Assembly (NCBI GenBank): GCA_964343835.1
Contig: CAYFKR010000004.1
Location: 62,001-126,000, forward strand
Direction: 5' to 3'
Length of the DNA stretch: 64,000 bases
From: CALEMW01 sp964343835
GTDB taxonomy: Bacteria > Krumholzibacteriota > Krumholzibacteriia > LZORAL124-64-63
The notes beneath the pieces were generated by a model. It saw only the letters and a program-made list of their open reading frames with translations. It had not been told where the DNA came from and ran no database searches. This document shows positions 53,968 to 62,690 of this stretch, in pieces. The number at the start of each line of letters is the position of its first letter. Positions within the stretch are counted from its first letter, which is position 1. A program made the position numbers and the translations under genes.

Positions 53968-55665
53968 ATGTCCGGCTCCAGACTCTCGGTGGCCGTCCTC
54001 TGGCACATGCACCAGCCCGACTACGTGGACGGCGAGACGGGCCGCCCACGCATGCCCTGGACCCGCCTCCACGCCCTGCACAGCTATGGCGACGTGGCCC
54101 GCATCACCCGCGAGATCCCGGGCGCCCGGGCCGTGCTGAACGTGGTGCCGTCGCTGCTGCGGCAGCTCGAGCAGGCGGCCGCCGGGCTCGAGGATCCGTT
54201 CCTGGCCCTGGCCCGGCGAGATCCCGCCGATCTGACACCGGAGGAGCGGTTCGCCCTGGTGCGCGACTTCTTCTCCTTCCATCACGGCCGCGTCTTCCCG
54301 GACCTGCCCCGACTGGCCGAGCTCTGGGCCCTTCGCGACGCCGAGGCCCGCGAGGTGCCCGCCGACCGGGCCGAGCGCTTCTCCGACGCCGATCTCCAGG
54401 ATCTCCAGGTGGGCTTCCACCTGGCCTGGTGCGGTCCCGAGCTGCGCCGCCGCGACATCGTGAAGCGTCTGGTGGCCAAGGGCGGCGGCTGGACGGCCGA
54501 GGAGAAGGCCGCCCTGCTCGCGGTGCAGCACGACTACCTGCAGGAGGTGCTGGACGAGTGGCGCGCCGCCGCAGGCGGGGGAGCCCTGGAGATCTCCTGC
54601 ACGCCCCTGAACCACCCCATCCTGCCCCTGCTCTGCGACACGGACGCGTTCCTGGAGGCGGTGCCCGGCGGCAACATCCCGGCCACGCCCTTCCGCTGGC
54701 CCGGCGACGCCTGGTTCCATGTCCGCACGGCCCTGGACGAGACCGTACGGGTGCTGGGCGTCCGGCCCCGGGGCATGTGGCCCGCGGAGGGCTCGGTGAG
54801 CGAGACGGCCCTGCGCATCTTCGAGGCCGAGGGCCTGGACTGGGTGGCCACCGACCAGCACGTCCTGGAGGCGTCCCTGGCCCTGTCCGGCCAGGATCAC
54901 GACGACGTGCGCCACTTCCGGCCCTGGCGCTGGGGCGGTACCGCACCCGCCGTCTATTTCCGCGATACGGGCCTGAGCGACGCCATCGGCTTCCGCTACC
55001 AGACCTGGAATGCCGCCGATGCCGTGTCGGATCTGGTGGGCCACCTGGAGACCATCGCGGACGCCCTGCCCGCCGACGGCGACTACCTGGTTCCCCTGAT
55101 CCTTGACGGCGAGAACCCCTGGGAGGGCTATCCCAACAGCGGCGAGGACTTCATGCGCGAGATGTACGCCCGCATCGCCGACCACCCGCGGCTGCGCTGG
55201 CGCACCTTCGCCGAGCACCTGGACGCCGGCGGCGACGTGGGGGCCCTGCAGGCCGTCCGCGCCGGCTCCTGGATCCGGGCCGACTTCACCACCTGGATGG
55301 GCCACCCCCAGAAGACCCGCGGCTGGGACGTGCTGGCCTCGGTCCGGGAACGCTTCCAGCCTCACCTGGAGGCCGGGGACGCCCTGACCACCGTGACCCT
55401 GTCCGACGGTCGCGAGCTGTCGGCCCCGGACCCCGCCAAGGTGGGCCCCGGCTGCGAGGGCGACCTGGCCCGGGCCATGGCCGCCATGGCCGACGCCGAG
55501 AGCAGCGACTGGTTCTGGTGGTACGGCGACGACAACCCCACCGACTACGCCCGGGAGTTCGACGAGCTCTTCCGGGGCCACATGCGCAATACCGCCCGCC
55601 TGCTGGGCGACGATCCGCATCCCGACACCGCGCGCCCCGTCGAGGGCGGAGGAGGACACCGATGA
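53968..55665 (+). CDS. GH57 alpha-glucan hydrolase or transferase
   Basis: 565 residues, no signal peptide, so cytoplasmic. GH57 motifs: LWHMHQPDY near residue 12 (first motif), FHLAWCGPELRRRD, GMWPAEGSVS with nucleophile candidate E274, LDGENPWEGYPNSG with acid/base candidate D380, and SDWFWWYGDDN near the end. It is like the group annotated as alpha-amylase/amylopullulanase-type GH57. AGGAAGGGA precedes ATG 53968. The stop overlaps the start of the next GH57 gene by four bases. The operon with glgA and glgC implies a role in glycogen or maltodextrin turnover. No glgB is in the operon, so one of the two GH57 enzymes might branch glycogen; this is inference. Confidence 0.88.
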   Translation: MSGSRLSVAVLWHMHQPDYVDGETGRPRMPWTRLHALHSYGDVARITREIPGARAVLNVVPSLLRQLEQAAAGLEDPFLALARRDPADLTPEERFALVRDFFSFHHGRVFPDLPRLAELWALRDAEAREVPADRAERFSDADLQDLQVGFHLAWCGPELRRRDIVKRLVAKGGGWTAEEKAALLAVQHDYLQEVLDEWRAAAGGGALEISCTPLNHPILPLLCDTDAFLEAVPGGNIPATPFRWPGDAWFHVRTALDETVRVLGVRPRGMWPAEGSVSETALRIFEAEGLDWVATDQHVLEASLALSGQDHDDVRHFRPWRWGGTAPAVYFRDTGLSDAIGFRYQTWNAADAVSDLVGHLETIADALPADGDYLVPLILDGENPWEGYPNSGEDFMREMYARIADHPRLRWRTFAEHLDAGGDVGALQAVRAGSWIRADFTTWMGHPQKTRGWDVLASVRERFQPHLEAGDALTTVTLSDGRELSAPDPAKVGPGCEGDLARAMAAMADAESSDWFWWYGDDNPTDYAREFDELFRGHMRNTARLLGDDPHPDTARPVEGGGGHR

Positions 55666-57776
55666 AGCTGGTCCTGGGCATCCATGACCACCAGCCCGTG
55701 GGCAACTTCGGCTGGGTGATCGAGGAGATCTACGACAAGAGCTACGCGCCCTTCCTGGACGTGGTGGAGCGGCACCCGACGTTCCGGTTCAGCCTGCACG
55801 TGACCGGCCCCCTGTTCGAGTGGATCGAGCAGAACCGCCCGGAATGGCTGGACCGCGTGGCCGCCCTGGTGGCCGAGGGTCGCGTGGAGGTGCTGGGCGG
55901 CGGCTGGTACGAGCCCATCCTGGCGTCGATCCCCGAGGCCGACCGCATCGGCCAGATCGCCCTGACCCGCGAGCGGGTGAAGGAGCGCCTGGGCACCGAG
56001 CCGCGTGGCGTGTGGATGGCGGAGCGCGTGTGGGAGCCCCATATCGCCGGGTCCCTGAACAGGGCGGGCGTGGAGTTCGCCCTGCTCGACGACTTCCACT
56101 TCGTGCAGGCGGGCATCCCCGCCGAGCGTCTGGAGTCGGGCCCCCTGCTCACCGACGACCTCGGGGCCGAGGTGGCCCTGATGCCCATCGACGAGAAGCT
56201 GCGCTACCTGATCCCCTTCCAGGATCCGGCCCAGACGGTCGCCCGCTGCCGCGAGGTCCACGAGCGCGACCCCGACGGCGTGCTGGTCATGGTGGACGAC
56301 GGCGAGAAGTTCGGCGCCTGGCCCGGCACCGCCGAGCTGGTGTACGGCAAGGGCTGGCTGGAGCGGTTCATCGAGGCCCTCGCCGCCGAATCCGACTGGC
56401 TGGAACTGGCCCACCCCTCCGAGGTGCTGGACGCCCGGCCGCCCCGCGAGCGGGCCTACCTGCCGCCCAACTCGTATTTCGAGATGAGCGAGTGGTCGCT
56501 GCCCATGCCCGCCGCCGCGGAGTACGAGGCCATGGTGGAGTCGTATCGCAAGGAGGGGCGCTGGGAGACCATGCGGCCCTTCGTGCGCGGCGGCTTCTGG
56601 CGCCAGTTCTTCCAGAAGTACGAGGAGAGCCTGCTGATGCAGCGACGGGCGCTCCACCTGCACGAGGAGATCGCCGCGGCGGAGCGCGAGGGCGCCGACG
56701 AGACCCGCATCGCCGAGGCCCGCGACCACCTCTGGCGGGCCCAGTGCAACTGCGCCTACTGGCACGGCGTGTTCGGCGGCCTCACCCTGCCGCATCTGCG
56801 CCATGCCGTGTGGCGGCACATCATCCTGGGCACCGAGATCATCCGCACCACCCGGCCCGTCGCGCCGGTGGGGGCGGCGACCATCGTGGGGCGCGAGGGG
56901 CGCGACGTGCGCCTGTCATCCGACTCCTGGGATCTCTTCCTCAGCCCGGACCGGGGCGGGGCCCTGGTGTCCTGGGAGGACCGGGCCGAGGAGTGGAACC
57001 TCCAGAACACCCTGCGCCGCCGCCGCGAGGCCTACCATGCCCGCATCGAGGCGGCCCCGGCCCCCGGCGAGGCGGAGGCGGCCGACGACGGGGCCTCCAT
57101 CCACGACATCCAGTGGGAGGTCACGCCCGAGGTGCGGGCGGCCCTGGGCGTGGATCCGCAGCCGCGCTACAGCCTGCTGGACCGCCTGCTGCACGCCGAC
57201 GCCACCGCCGACGAGGCCCGGGCCGACATGGCCGCCGCCGACGGCGGGGATCTGGCCGCCTCATTCGCAGGCTGCCAGGCCGGCGAGGGCGCGTCCGCCG
57301 CATTCGGCATGGAGGGACGCTACCGCGACCGGGACGGCACCGAGCGGCCGGTCCGGATCGTCAAGACCGTGAGCCTGGACGGGCCCGACGCCATGCAGGT
57401 GACCTGGGCCGTCGCCAATACCGGTGACGCGCCGCTGGACTGCCGCTTCGCCAGCGAGTGGAACCTGGCCTTCTACGACGGCGGCGTGTTCCTGGACGGC
57501 GTCGACGAGGCGTTGGGAGAGGCCGAGCTCGACGCCCGGGACACCGTGGCCGTGCGCGTCCCCCTGCACCGTGCCCGCCTGACCTGGGGCACCGGCGGGG
57601 AGTGGAGCGCCTGGTCCGCCCCGGTCCGCACCGCCACCCAGGGCGAGGACGGCTACCACCTGACCTACCAGGGGCACATGCTGCTCTTCCACCGGCCGCT
57701 GACGCTGGCGCCGGGGGAGACGGCGACCTTCACCCTGGGCGTGACCATGGACCACGGCGTCGCCGACGACGCCTGA
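55662..57776 (+). CDS. GH57 4-alpha-glucanotransferase/alpha-amylase (TLGT-like)
   Basis: 704 residues, cytoplasmic. GIHDHQPVGNF is the first GH57 motif, GVWMAERVWEP carries nucleophile E121 (position close to E123 of the Thermococcus litoralis 4-alpha-glucanotransferase), and VMVDDGEKFGAWPGT has the acid/base at D212-D213. A helical region (about 290-385) and a C-terminal beta-sandwich (DUF1926-like, about 400-704) complete the fold known from that enzyme. It would disproportionate maltodextrins imported by the ABC system. The start ATG 55662 overlaps the previous stop (ATGA). It is 11 bases before the glgA start. The family match over the whole length makes this a good call; hydrolase versus transferase is not certain. 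Confidence 0.88.
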   Translation: MKLVLGIHDHQPVGNFGWVIEEIYDKSYAPFLDVVERHPTFRFSLHVTGPLFEWIEQNRPEWLDRVAALVAEGRVEVLGGGWYEPILASIPEADRIGQIALTRERVKERLGTEPRGVWMAERVWEPHIAGSLNRAGVEFALLDDFHFVQAGIPAERLESGPLLTDDLGAEVALMPIDEKLRYLIPFQDPAQTVARCREVHERDPDGVLVMVDDGEKFGAWPGTAELVYGKGWLERFIEALAAESDWLELAHPSEVLDARPPRERAYLPPNSYFEMSEWSLPMPAAAEYEAMVESYRKEGRWETMRPFVRGGFWRQFFQKYEESLLMQRRALHLHEEIAAAEREGADETRIAEARDHLWRAQCNCAYWHGVFGGLTLPHLRHAVWRHIILGTEIIRTTRPVAPVGAATIVGREGRDVRLSSDSWDLFLSPDRGGALVSWEDRAEEWNLQNTLRRRREAYHARIEAAPAPGEAEAADDGASIHDIQWEVTPEVRAALGVDPQPRYSLLDRLLHADATADEARADMAAADGGDLAASFAGCQAGEGASAAFGMEGRYRDRDGTERPVRIVKTVSLDGPDAMQVTWAVANTGDAPLDCRFASEWNLAFYDGGVFLDGVDEALGEAELDARDTVAVRVPLHRARLTWGTGGEWSAWSAPVRTATQGEDGYHLTYQGHMLLFHRPLTLAPGETATFTLGVTMDHGVADDA

Positions 57777-57787
57777 GCGGAGGAACC

Positions 57788-59290
57788 GTGAAGATCCTCA
57801 TGACCACCGCCGAATACGCCCCCCTGGCCAAGGTGGGCGGGCTCGGCGACGCGGTGGCGTCCATGTCCGGGGCCCTGGCGACCCGCGGCCACGACGTGAA
57901 GGTGGTGATGCCCCTCTACGGCGACATGGACCGCACGGCCCTGGGCATCGTCCCCGACCCGGACGCCGGCGCCCTGCCCCTGCGGCAGGGGGGACGGTCG
58001 CGCGTCGTGCGCTGGCATCGCTGGGACGACCCAGCGGGCCCCACGGTGCACCTCGTCGAGCAGGAGGAGCTCTTCGGCCGGGCCGGCGTGTACGGCTACG
58101 GCAACGTCTCCGAGTTCTCCGACACGCCCCGGCGCCTGGCCCTGCACGCCGACGCCGCCCTGGCCCTGCCCGTGGTCCTGGACTGGGCGCCGGACGTGGT
58201 CCACGCCCACGACGCCGCGTCGGCCCTGGCCCTCATCGGCCAGGTCCACTGGTACGGTGGCGTGCCCGGTGTGGGGCAGGCGGGCACCGTGCTGACGATC
58301 CACAATCTGGCCCACCAGTCCATCCACCCGCGCGAGGCCCTCGGCCCCCTCGGCCTGCCCGAGGAACTGGGCTGGCACCCGGGGCTGATGGAGTTCCACG
58401 ACAGCATCAACATCCTCAAGGGCGGGATCATGCACGCGGACCGCGTGAACACCGTGAGCCCCACCTACGCCCGCGAGGTGGTGGAGGAACCCGAGTACGG
58501 CTGCGGCCTGGACGAGATCCTGGCGTCCCGCGGCGACGCCTTCTCGGGGATCCTCAACGGCATCGACACCGTGGCCTGGGACCCGGCCACCGACCGCCAC
58601 CTGCCGCGGACCTTCTCGGCCGCCGACCCGTCGGGCAAGGCCGCCTGCCGGGCGGCGCTGTGCGAGGAGGTCGGTCTGCTGCCCGGTCGCCCCTGGTTCG
58701 GCGACCCGGACCGGGACGGCCCCATCCTCGGCGTCGTGGGCCGGCTGGTGGAGCAGAAGGGCTACGACCTGATGCTGCCGGAGCTGGACGCCGCCGTGGA
58801 GGCGGGCTGGCGCGTGGCGGTGCTGGGCACCGGCGAGGCCGCCATCGCCGAGGGCCTGCGCGAAGCGGCGGAGAAGCATCCGGGGCTGGTGGCCTTCGTC
58901 GAGCGCTTCGACGAGGGGCTGGCCCATCGCATCATCGCGGGCAGCGACCTGTTCCTGATGCCGTCGCGATTCGAGCCCTGCGGCCTGACCCAGATGTACG
59001 CCCTGAACTATGGATCGGTACCCATCGTGCGGTTCACCGGCGGGCTGGCCGACACGGTGCCCGACGTGAGCCGTCCCGACGGCGTGGGCTTCGTGTTCGG
59101 ACCGGCCGAACCCGGCGGCGTGGGCCACGCGCTGGAACGGGCAGGAGACCTCTGGCGCGACGCGGACGCCTGGGATACTCTCATGCGCAGGGGGATGGCC
59201 CTGGACTTCTCCTGGGACGGCCCCGCGCAGCAGTACGAGGACCTGTATGCCGACCTGGCGCGGGAGCGCCGAACGGAGAGGACGTCATGA
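57788..59290 (+). CDS. glgA: glycogen synthase (GT5)
   Basis: 500 residues, normal for bacterial GlgA. It transfers glucose from ADP-glucose to the non-reducing end of glycogen in the cytosol. The start AEYAPLAKVGGLGDAV has the K-x-G-G motif (K15), then VHAHDAASAL, LTIHNLAHQS, VGRLVEQKGYDLM, and MPSRFEPCGLTQMYALNYGSVP with the conserved E-x7-like catalytic region. GTG 57788 is chosen because GGAGGAACC directly precedes it. The stop overlaps glgC by four bases. It is the third gene of the GH57-GH57-glgA-glgC operon. Confidence 0.95.
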   Translation: MKILMTTAEYAPLAKVGGLGDAVASMSGALATRGHDVKVVMPLYGDMDRTALGIVPDPDAGALPLRQGGRSRVVRWHRWDDPAGPTVHLVEQEELFGRAGVYGYGNVSEFSDTPRRLALHADAALALPVVLDWAPDVVHAHDAASALALIGQVHWYGGVPGVGQAGTVLTIHNLAHQSIHPREALGPLGLPEELGWHPGLMEFHDSINILKGGIMHADRVNTVSPTYAREVVEEPEYGCGLDEILASRGDAFSGILNGIDTVAWDPATDRHLPRTFSAADPSGKAACRAALCEEVGLLPGRPWFGDPDRDGPILGVVGRLVEQKGYDLMLPELDAAVEAGWRVAVLGTGEAAIAEGLREAAEKHPGLVAFVERFDEGLAHRIIAGSDLFLMPSRFEPCGLTQMYALNYGSVPIVRFTGGLADTVPDVSRPDGVGFVFGPAEPGGVGHALERAGDLWRDADAWDTLMRRGMALDFSWDGPAQQYEDLYADLARERRTERTS

Positions 59291-60549
59291 AGATCCTGGA
59301 TATGCCCCGCAACACCTTGACGATGATCATGGCCGGGGGCAAGGGCGAGCGGCTGCGGCCGCTGACGGATGACCGGAGCAAGCCCGGCGTGCCGTTCGGC
59401 GCCAACTACCGGATCATCGACTTCACCCTGAGCAACGTGTGGAACAGCGGGCTGCGTCACATCTACATCCTGACGCAGTACAAGTCCTACTCCCTGGACA
59501 AGCACCTGCTGAAGGGCTGGCAGATCTTCAATCACGAGATGGGGGAGTACCTCTACGGCATCCCGCCCCAGCTGCGCGTGGGCGACTCGTGGTACCAGGG
59601 CACCGCCGACGCCATCTACCAGAACATCTACCTCATCGAGCGGGAGCAGCCCGAGTTCGTGCTGATCCTCTCGGGCGACCACATCTACCGCATGGACTAC
59701 TCCACCCTGCTGGTGCTGCACTCCAACCACCGGGCGCGGCTGACCCTCGGTGCCGTGGTGGTGCCCCGCTCCGAGGCCTCCGAGTTCGGCATCCTCGAGG
59801 TGGACGAGAACGGCTGGGTGATCGGGTTCGAGGAGAAGCCCGCCGACCCCAAGCCCATTCCCGGCATGCCGGATCGCTGCCTGGTGAACATGGGCGTGTA
59901 CGTGTTCGGCCGCGAGGCCCTGCTGGAGCACCTGAGGCTCGACGCCGCCGATCCCGACTCCGCCCGCGATTTCGGCAAGAACGTGATCCCGCGCATGGTG
60001 GCCGAGGGCGGCGTGCTGGCCTACCCGTTCCTGGACCGCGAGAGCGGCGAGCCCCGCTACTGGAAGGACATCGGGACGCTGGACAGCTACTACCAGACCT
60101 CCATGGACATGGTGAAGCCCATCCCGCCGTTCAGCCTCTACGACCGCGACTGGCCCGTCCGCACCTGGATGGCACCGACGCCGCCCGCCAAGACGGTCCA
60201 CAACCATCAGGATGGGTCACGGCCCCTGGGTCAGCTCATCGGTTCGATCGTGGGTGGCGGCACCATCATCTCCGGCGGCACCGCCGAGCGTTCCATCCTC
60301 GGAAGGAACGTGTATCTGGATGCGGGCAGTCACGTCGTGGACTCGGTGATCATGGACAACACGCGCGTGGGTGCGAAGGCGGGCGTGCAGCGGGCCATCG
60401 TGGACAAGGGCGCGCAGATCCCCGACGGCATGCGCATCGGCTACGACCACGACGAGGACCGCCGCTTCTTCAAGGTGACCGACGAGGGCGTGGTGGTGGT
60501 GCCGAAGGGCTGGGAGCATCCCGAGTCGGCAGCGTCCTCGGAAGCCTGA
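59287..60549 (+). CDS. glgC: glucose-1-phosphate adenylyltransferase
   Basis: 420 residues. It makes ADP-glucose from glucose 1-phosphate and ATP, the committed step of bacterial glycogen synthesis. MIMAGGKGERLRPLTDDRSKPGVPFG is split here as AGGKGERLRPLT (nucleotide site, about 16-27) followed by SKPGVPFG; later come GTADAIYQN, SGDHIYRMDY, FEEKP and the C-terminal left-handed beta-helix (VGGGTIISGG, ILGRNVYLD). ATG 59287 overlaps the glgA stop. It closes the operon; a hairpin follows. Its allosteric regulation is not predictable from sequence here. Confidence 0.96.
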   Translation: MKILDMPRNTLTMIMAGGKGERLRPLTDDRSKPGVPFGANYRIIDFTLSNVWNSGLRHIYILTQYKSYSLDKHLLKGWQIFNHEMGEYLYGIPPQLRVGDSWYQGTADAIYQNIYLIEREQPEFVLILSGDHIYRMDYSTLLVLHSNHRARLTLGAVVVPRSEASEFGILEVDENGWVIGFEEKPADPKPIPGMPDRCLVNMGVYVFGREALLEHLRLDAADPDSARDFGKNVIPRMVAEGGVLAYPFLDRESGEPRYWKDIGTLDSYYQTSMDMVKPIPPFSLYDRDWPVRTWMAPTPPAKTVHNHQDGSRPLGQLIGSIVGGGTIISGGTAERSILGRNVYLDAGSHVVDSVIMDNTRVGAKAGVQRAIVDKGAQIPDGMRIGYDHDEDRRFFKVTDEGVVVVPKGWEHPESAASSEA

Positions 60550-60558
60550 TCCGATCCC

Positions 60559-60586
60559 GGTCGGTCCGGGATGACCCGGACCGGCC
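60559..60586. terminator. bidirectional hairpin between glgC and nitrilase gene
   Basis: GGTCGGTCCGGG (60559-60570) and CCCGGACCGGCC (60575-60586) form a 12-bp stem with one mismatch and an ATGA loop in the 57-base gap between convergent genes. The downstream sequence ACTCTTCTC is only moderately T-rich. Confidence 0.6.
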
Positions 60587-60606
60587 ACTCTTCTCGATCG
60601 ATCCCC

Positions 60607-61398
60607 TCAGATCCCGTAGAACTCCGGCCGCCTGTCGTCGAACAGGTGGTTTCGCGGCGTGAGCTGCAGGTCCGCGTCGGCCAACTCGATGTCCGACGAC
60701 ACCACGCCCGTTTCCGTCGCCCCCATCCGCACCATGGCTGCCCCGAGGGGGCCGCAGACCTGGGACAGGCCGCTGAAGGTCAGGGACTGGCCCTCCTTGC
60801 GGGCCTCGGTGCCCACGCGGTTGGCCGTGACGGCGAACACGCGGTTCTCCACGCAGCGGGTGACCATGGCGTCGGGGCAGAGGGCCAGCACCAGGTTGCT
60901 GGGGTGGAGCAGGATGCGGGCGCCGGCGAGGGCCAGGGTGCGGGCGGCCTCCGGGAAGACCCAGTCGAAGCAGATCATCATGCCCACGGTGGTGCCGCAG
61001 GCCTCGAACACGGGAAACCCCGTGTCGCCGGGTTCGAAGATCAGCTTCTCGTCCCAGAACAGGTGGGTCTTGCGGTAGACGTCGCGGCTGCCGTCGGGGC
61101 GGACCAGGACGGCGCTGTTGAAGGCGCGGTCGCCGTCGCGCTCGGGCCAGCCGGCGCAGAGGGTGGTGCCGGTGGCGGCGGCGTGGTCGGCCAGACGCGA
61201 GACGGTGCGGCCGTCCACGGGCTCGGCCAGGTCCATCAGCTCGTCGCGGTCGCGGAACTGGTAGCCGCTGGCGAAGAGTTCGGGGATGACGCAGAGGTCG
61301 GCGTCGGCGGGAACGAGGGACAGGGCGTCGTCGATGTTGCGGTCGACCTCGCCGAACACGGGGGAGGTCTGCACGGCGGCCAGACGGAGGCGGTTCAT
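60607..61398 (-). CDS. nitrilase-superfamily carbon-nitrogen hydrolase
   Basis: 263 residues, cytoplasmic. The catalytic triad of the family is complete: E40 in CVIPELFASGY, K110 in YRKTHLF, and C143 in GMMICFDWVFPE. Members cleave amides or nitriles such as omega-amides, N-carbamoyl compounds or deaminated glutathione. The sequence does not settle which. ATG 61398 overlaps the stop of the GT4 gene by four bases, so the two are translationally coupled, which is an odd pairing for a salvage enzyme. It is convergent with glgC. Confidence 0.9.
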   Translation of the reverse strand: MNRLRLAAVQTSPVFGEVDRNIDDALSLVPADADLCVIPELFASGYQFRDRDELMDLAEPVDGRTVSRLADHAAATGTTLCAGWPERDGDRAFNSAVLVRPDGSRDVYRKTHLFWDEKLIFEPGDTGFPVFEACGTTVGMMICFDWVFPEAARTLALAGARILLHPSNLVLALCPDAMVTRCVENRVFAVTANRVGTEARKEGQSLTFSGLSQVCGPLGAAMVRMGATETGVVSSDIELADADLQLTPRNHLFDDRRPEFYGI

Positions 61399-62492
61399 GG
61401 GCGTCCTTTCGGGGTGGTCAGGGCGTCGAGGAGGTCCAGGCAGCGTTCGCGGTCGTGGCCGCGGGTCATGAGGTCGCGCCCGGCGGCACCGCGGGCGTCG
61501 GCGAGGGCCGGGTCCGCCGCGTGCTCGTGGAGGGCGCGGGCCAGGGCGTCGGGATCGTCGGGGGGGACCAGTCGGCCGCAGACGCCGTCGCTCACGATCT
61601 CCGGCAGCGAGCTGACATCGGTCGCCACGACCGGCCGGCCGCAGGCGAGGGCTTCCGCCGCCGCCAGGCCGTAGCCCTCGTAACGCGATGGAACGGCCAG
61701 GACGGTGCAGGAGGCGTGGAAGCGGGCCATGTCCTCCACACGGCCGAGGATCTCGACCTCGTCGGGGCGGGCCAGCCCGTCACGCCACCGGGCCAGGGCC
61801 GGTGCGAGCGGCCCCTCGCCGGCCACGCGCAGGCGCAGCTCCGGCAGGGGGTCGGAGCCGCCGCGCAGCCGTTCCCAGGCCTTCATGAGCAGGGGCAGCC
61901 CCTTGCGGTCGTCGAGGGTGCCGGCGAAGCCGACGGCCGGAGGCCCGGACGGGAGCGGGGACGGGGCGAACCGCTGGAGGTCCACGCCCTTGAGCAGGGT
62001 GTGGACGCGGGTCGGATCCAGCCAGGGGGCGCTGGCCAGGGTGGTGCGGCGCGTGGCGTCGGAGTTGACCAGCAGGCCCGTCGCCGCCCGGTTCAGGTAC
62101 CAGCGGTAGTAGGGGCGGCCGCGCCTCAGGGGGAAGTCGCTCTCGCGGCTGTAGAGGCGGATCGGGACCCCGGCCAGGGCGCCGGCCACGCCCGCGGCCT
62201 TGAGGTCCTTCAGGCGGTTGCAGACCACGGCGGCCGGGCGCTCCCGGCGGAACAGGCGCCACAGGCGCAGGAGGGTCCAGGGCGCGGCGTCGAACCGGAT
62301 GGGGACGGCGGCGGTCGGCAAACCCTCCGCGCGGGCGCGGGAGAGGAGCGGCGAGCCCGGGGGGGCGGCGACGCCGACCCGGCGCCCACGGTCGCGAAGC
62401 CCGACGGCGGCGTCCAGCATCCAGGACTCGGCGCCTGCAAACATGCGCATCCCGTTGACGAACCAGAGGGTTGTGCGAACGTCCAGCGTCAC
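61395..62492 (-). CDS. GT4-type glycosyltransferase
   Basis: 365 residues, GT-B fold, no membrane segment. FVNGMRMFAGAESWMLDAAV at the N-terminus is the usual donor-independent acceptor domain (G-G-A-E type). The C-terminal donor domain has VGFAGTLDDRKGLPLLMKAW, VEILGRVEDMARFHASCTVLAVPSRYEGYGLAAAEALACGRPVVATDV (key E-x7-E pattern in SRYEGYGLAAAEA) and a DPDALARAL helix. The donor is probably a nucleotide sugar; the acceptor is unknown, perhaps a lipid or cell-surface glycan. It is the first gene of a two-gene minus operon with the nitrilase and is divergent from the oxidoreductase gene. Confidence 0.9.
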   Translation of the reverse strand: MTLDVRTTLWFVNGMRMFAGAESWMLDAAVGLRDRGRRVGVAAPPGSPLLSRARAEGLPTAAVPIRFDAAPWTLLRLWRLFRRERPAAVVCNRLKDLKAAGVAGALAGVPIRLYSRESDFPLRRGRPYYRWYLNRAATGLLVNSDATRRTTLASAPWLDPTRVHTLLKGVDLQRFAPSPLPSGPPAVGFAGTLDDRKGLPLLMKAWERLRGGSDPLPELRLRVAGEGPLAPALARWRDGLARPDEVEILGRVEDMARFHASCTVLAVPSRYEGYGLAAAEALACGRPVVATDVSSLPEIVSDGVCGRLVPPDDPDALARALHEHAADPALADARGAAGRDLMTRGHDRERCLDLLDALTTPKGRP

Positions 62493-62539
62493 TCTGGGAA
62501 CTCCATGTCCGACCGGGCGTTGGCCCGGCCCCGGTCATC

Positions 62540-62558
62540 GCTCCGGAAACTCCGGAGC
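62540..62558. other. small inverted repeat in divergent GT4/kor promoter region
   Basis: GCTCCGG (62540-62546) and CCGGAGC (62552-62558) with an AAACT loop, followed by TCGTGATTTT. It is in the 198-base gap between divergent genes and may be an operator or leader hairpin. I see no convincing -35/-10 pair there. Confidence 0.35.
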
Positions 62559-62690
62559 CGTCGTGATTTTCCGTTGAACCGCTCGAGTGGAGGTCTCACA
62601 TTCCCCTTCAATGTCCTGCGCGGAGAGGGGTATTCGGACGCTCCGTCTCCTGTATCCGCGCTCACGGCCCACCACGCACGGAGGTGCCCG

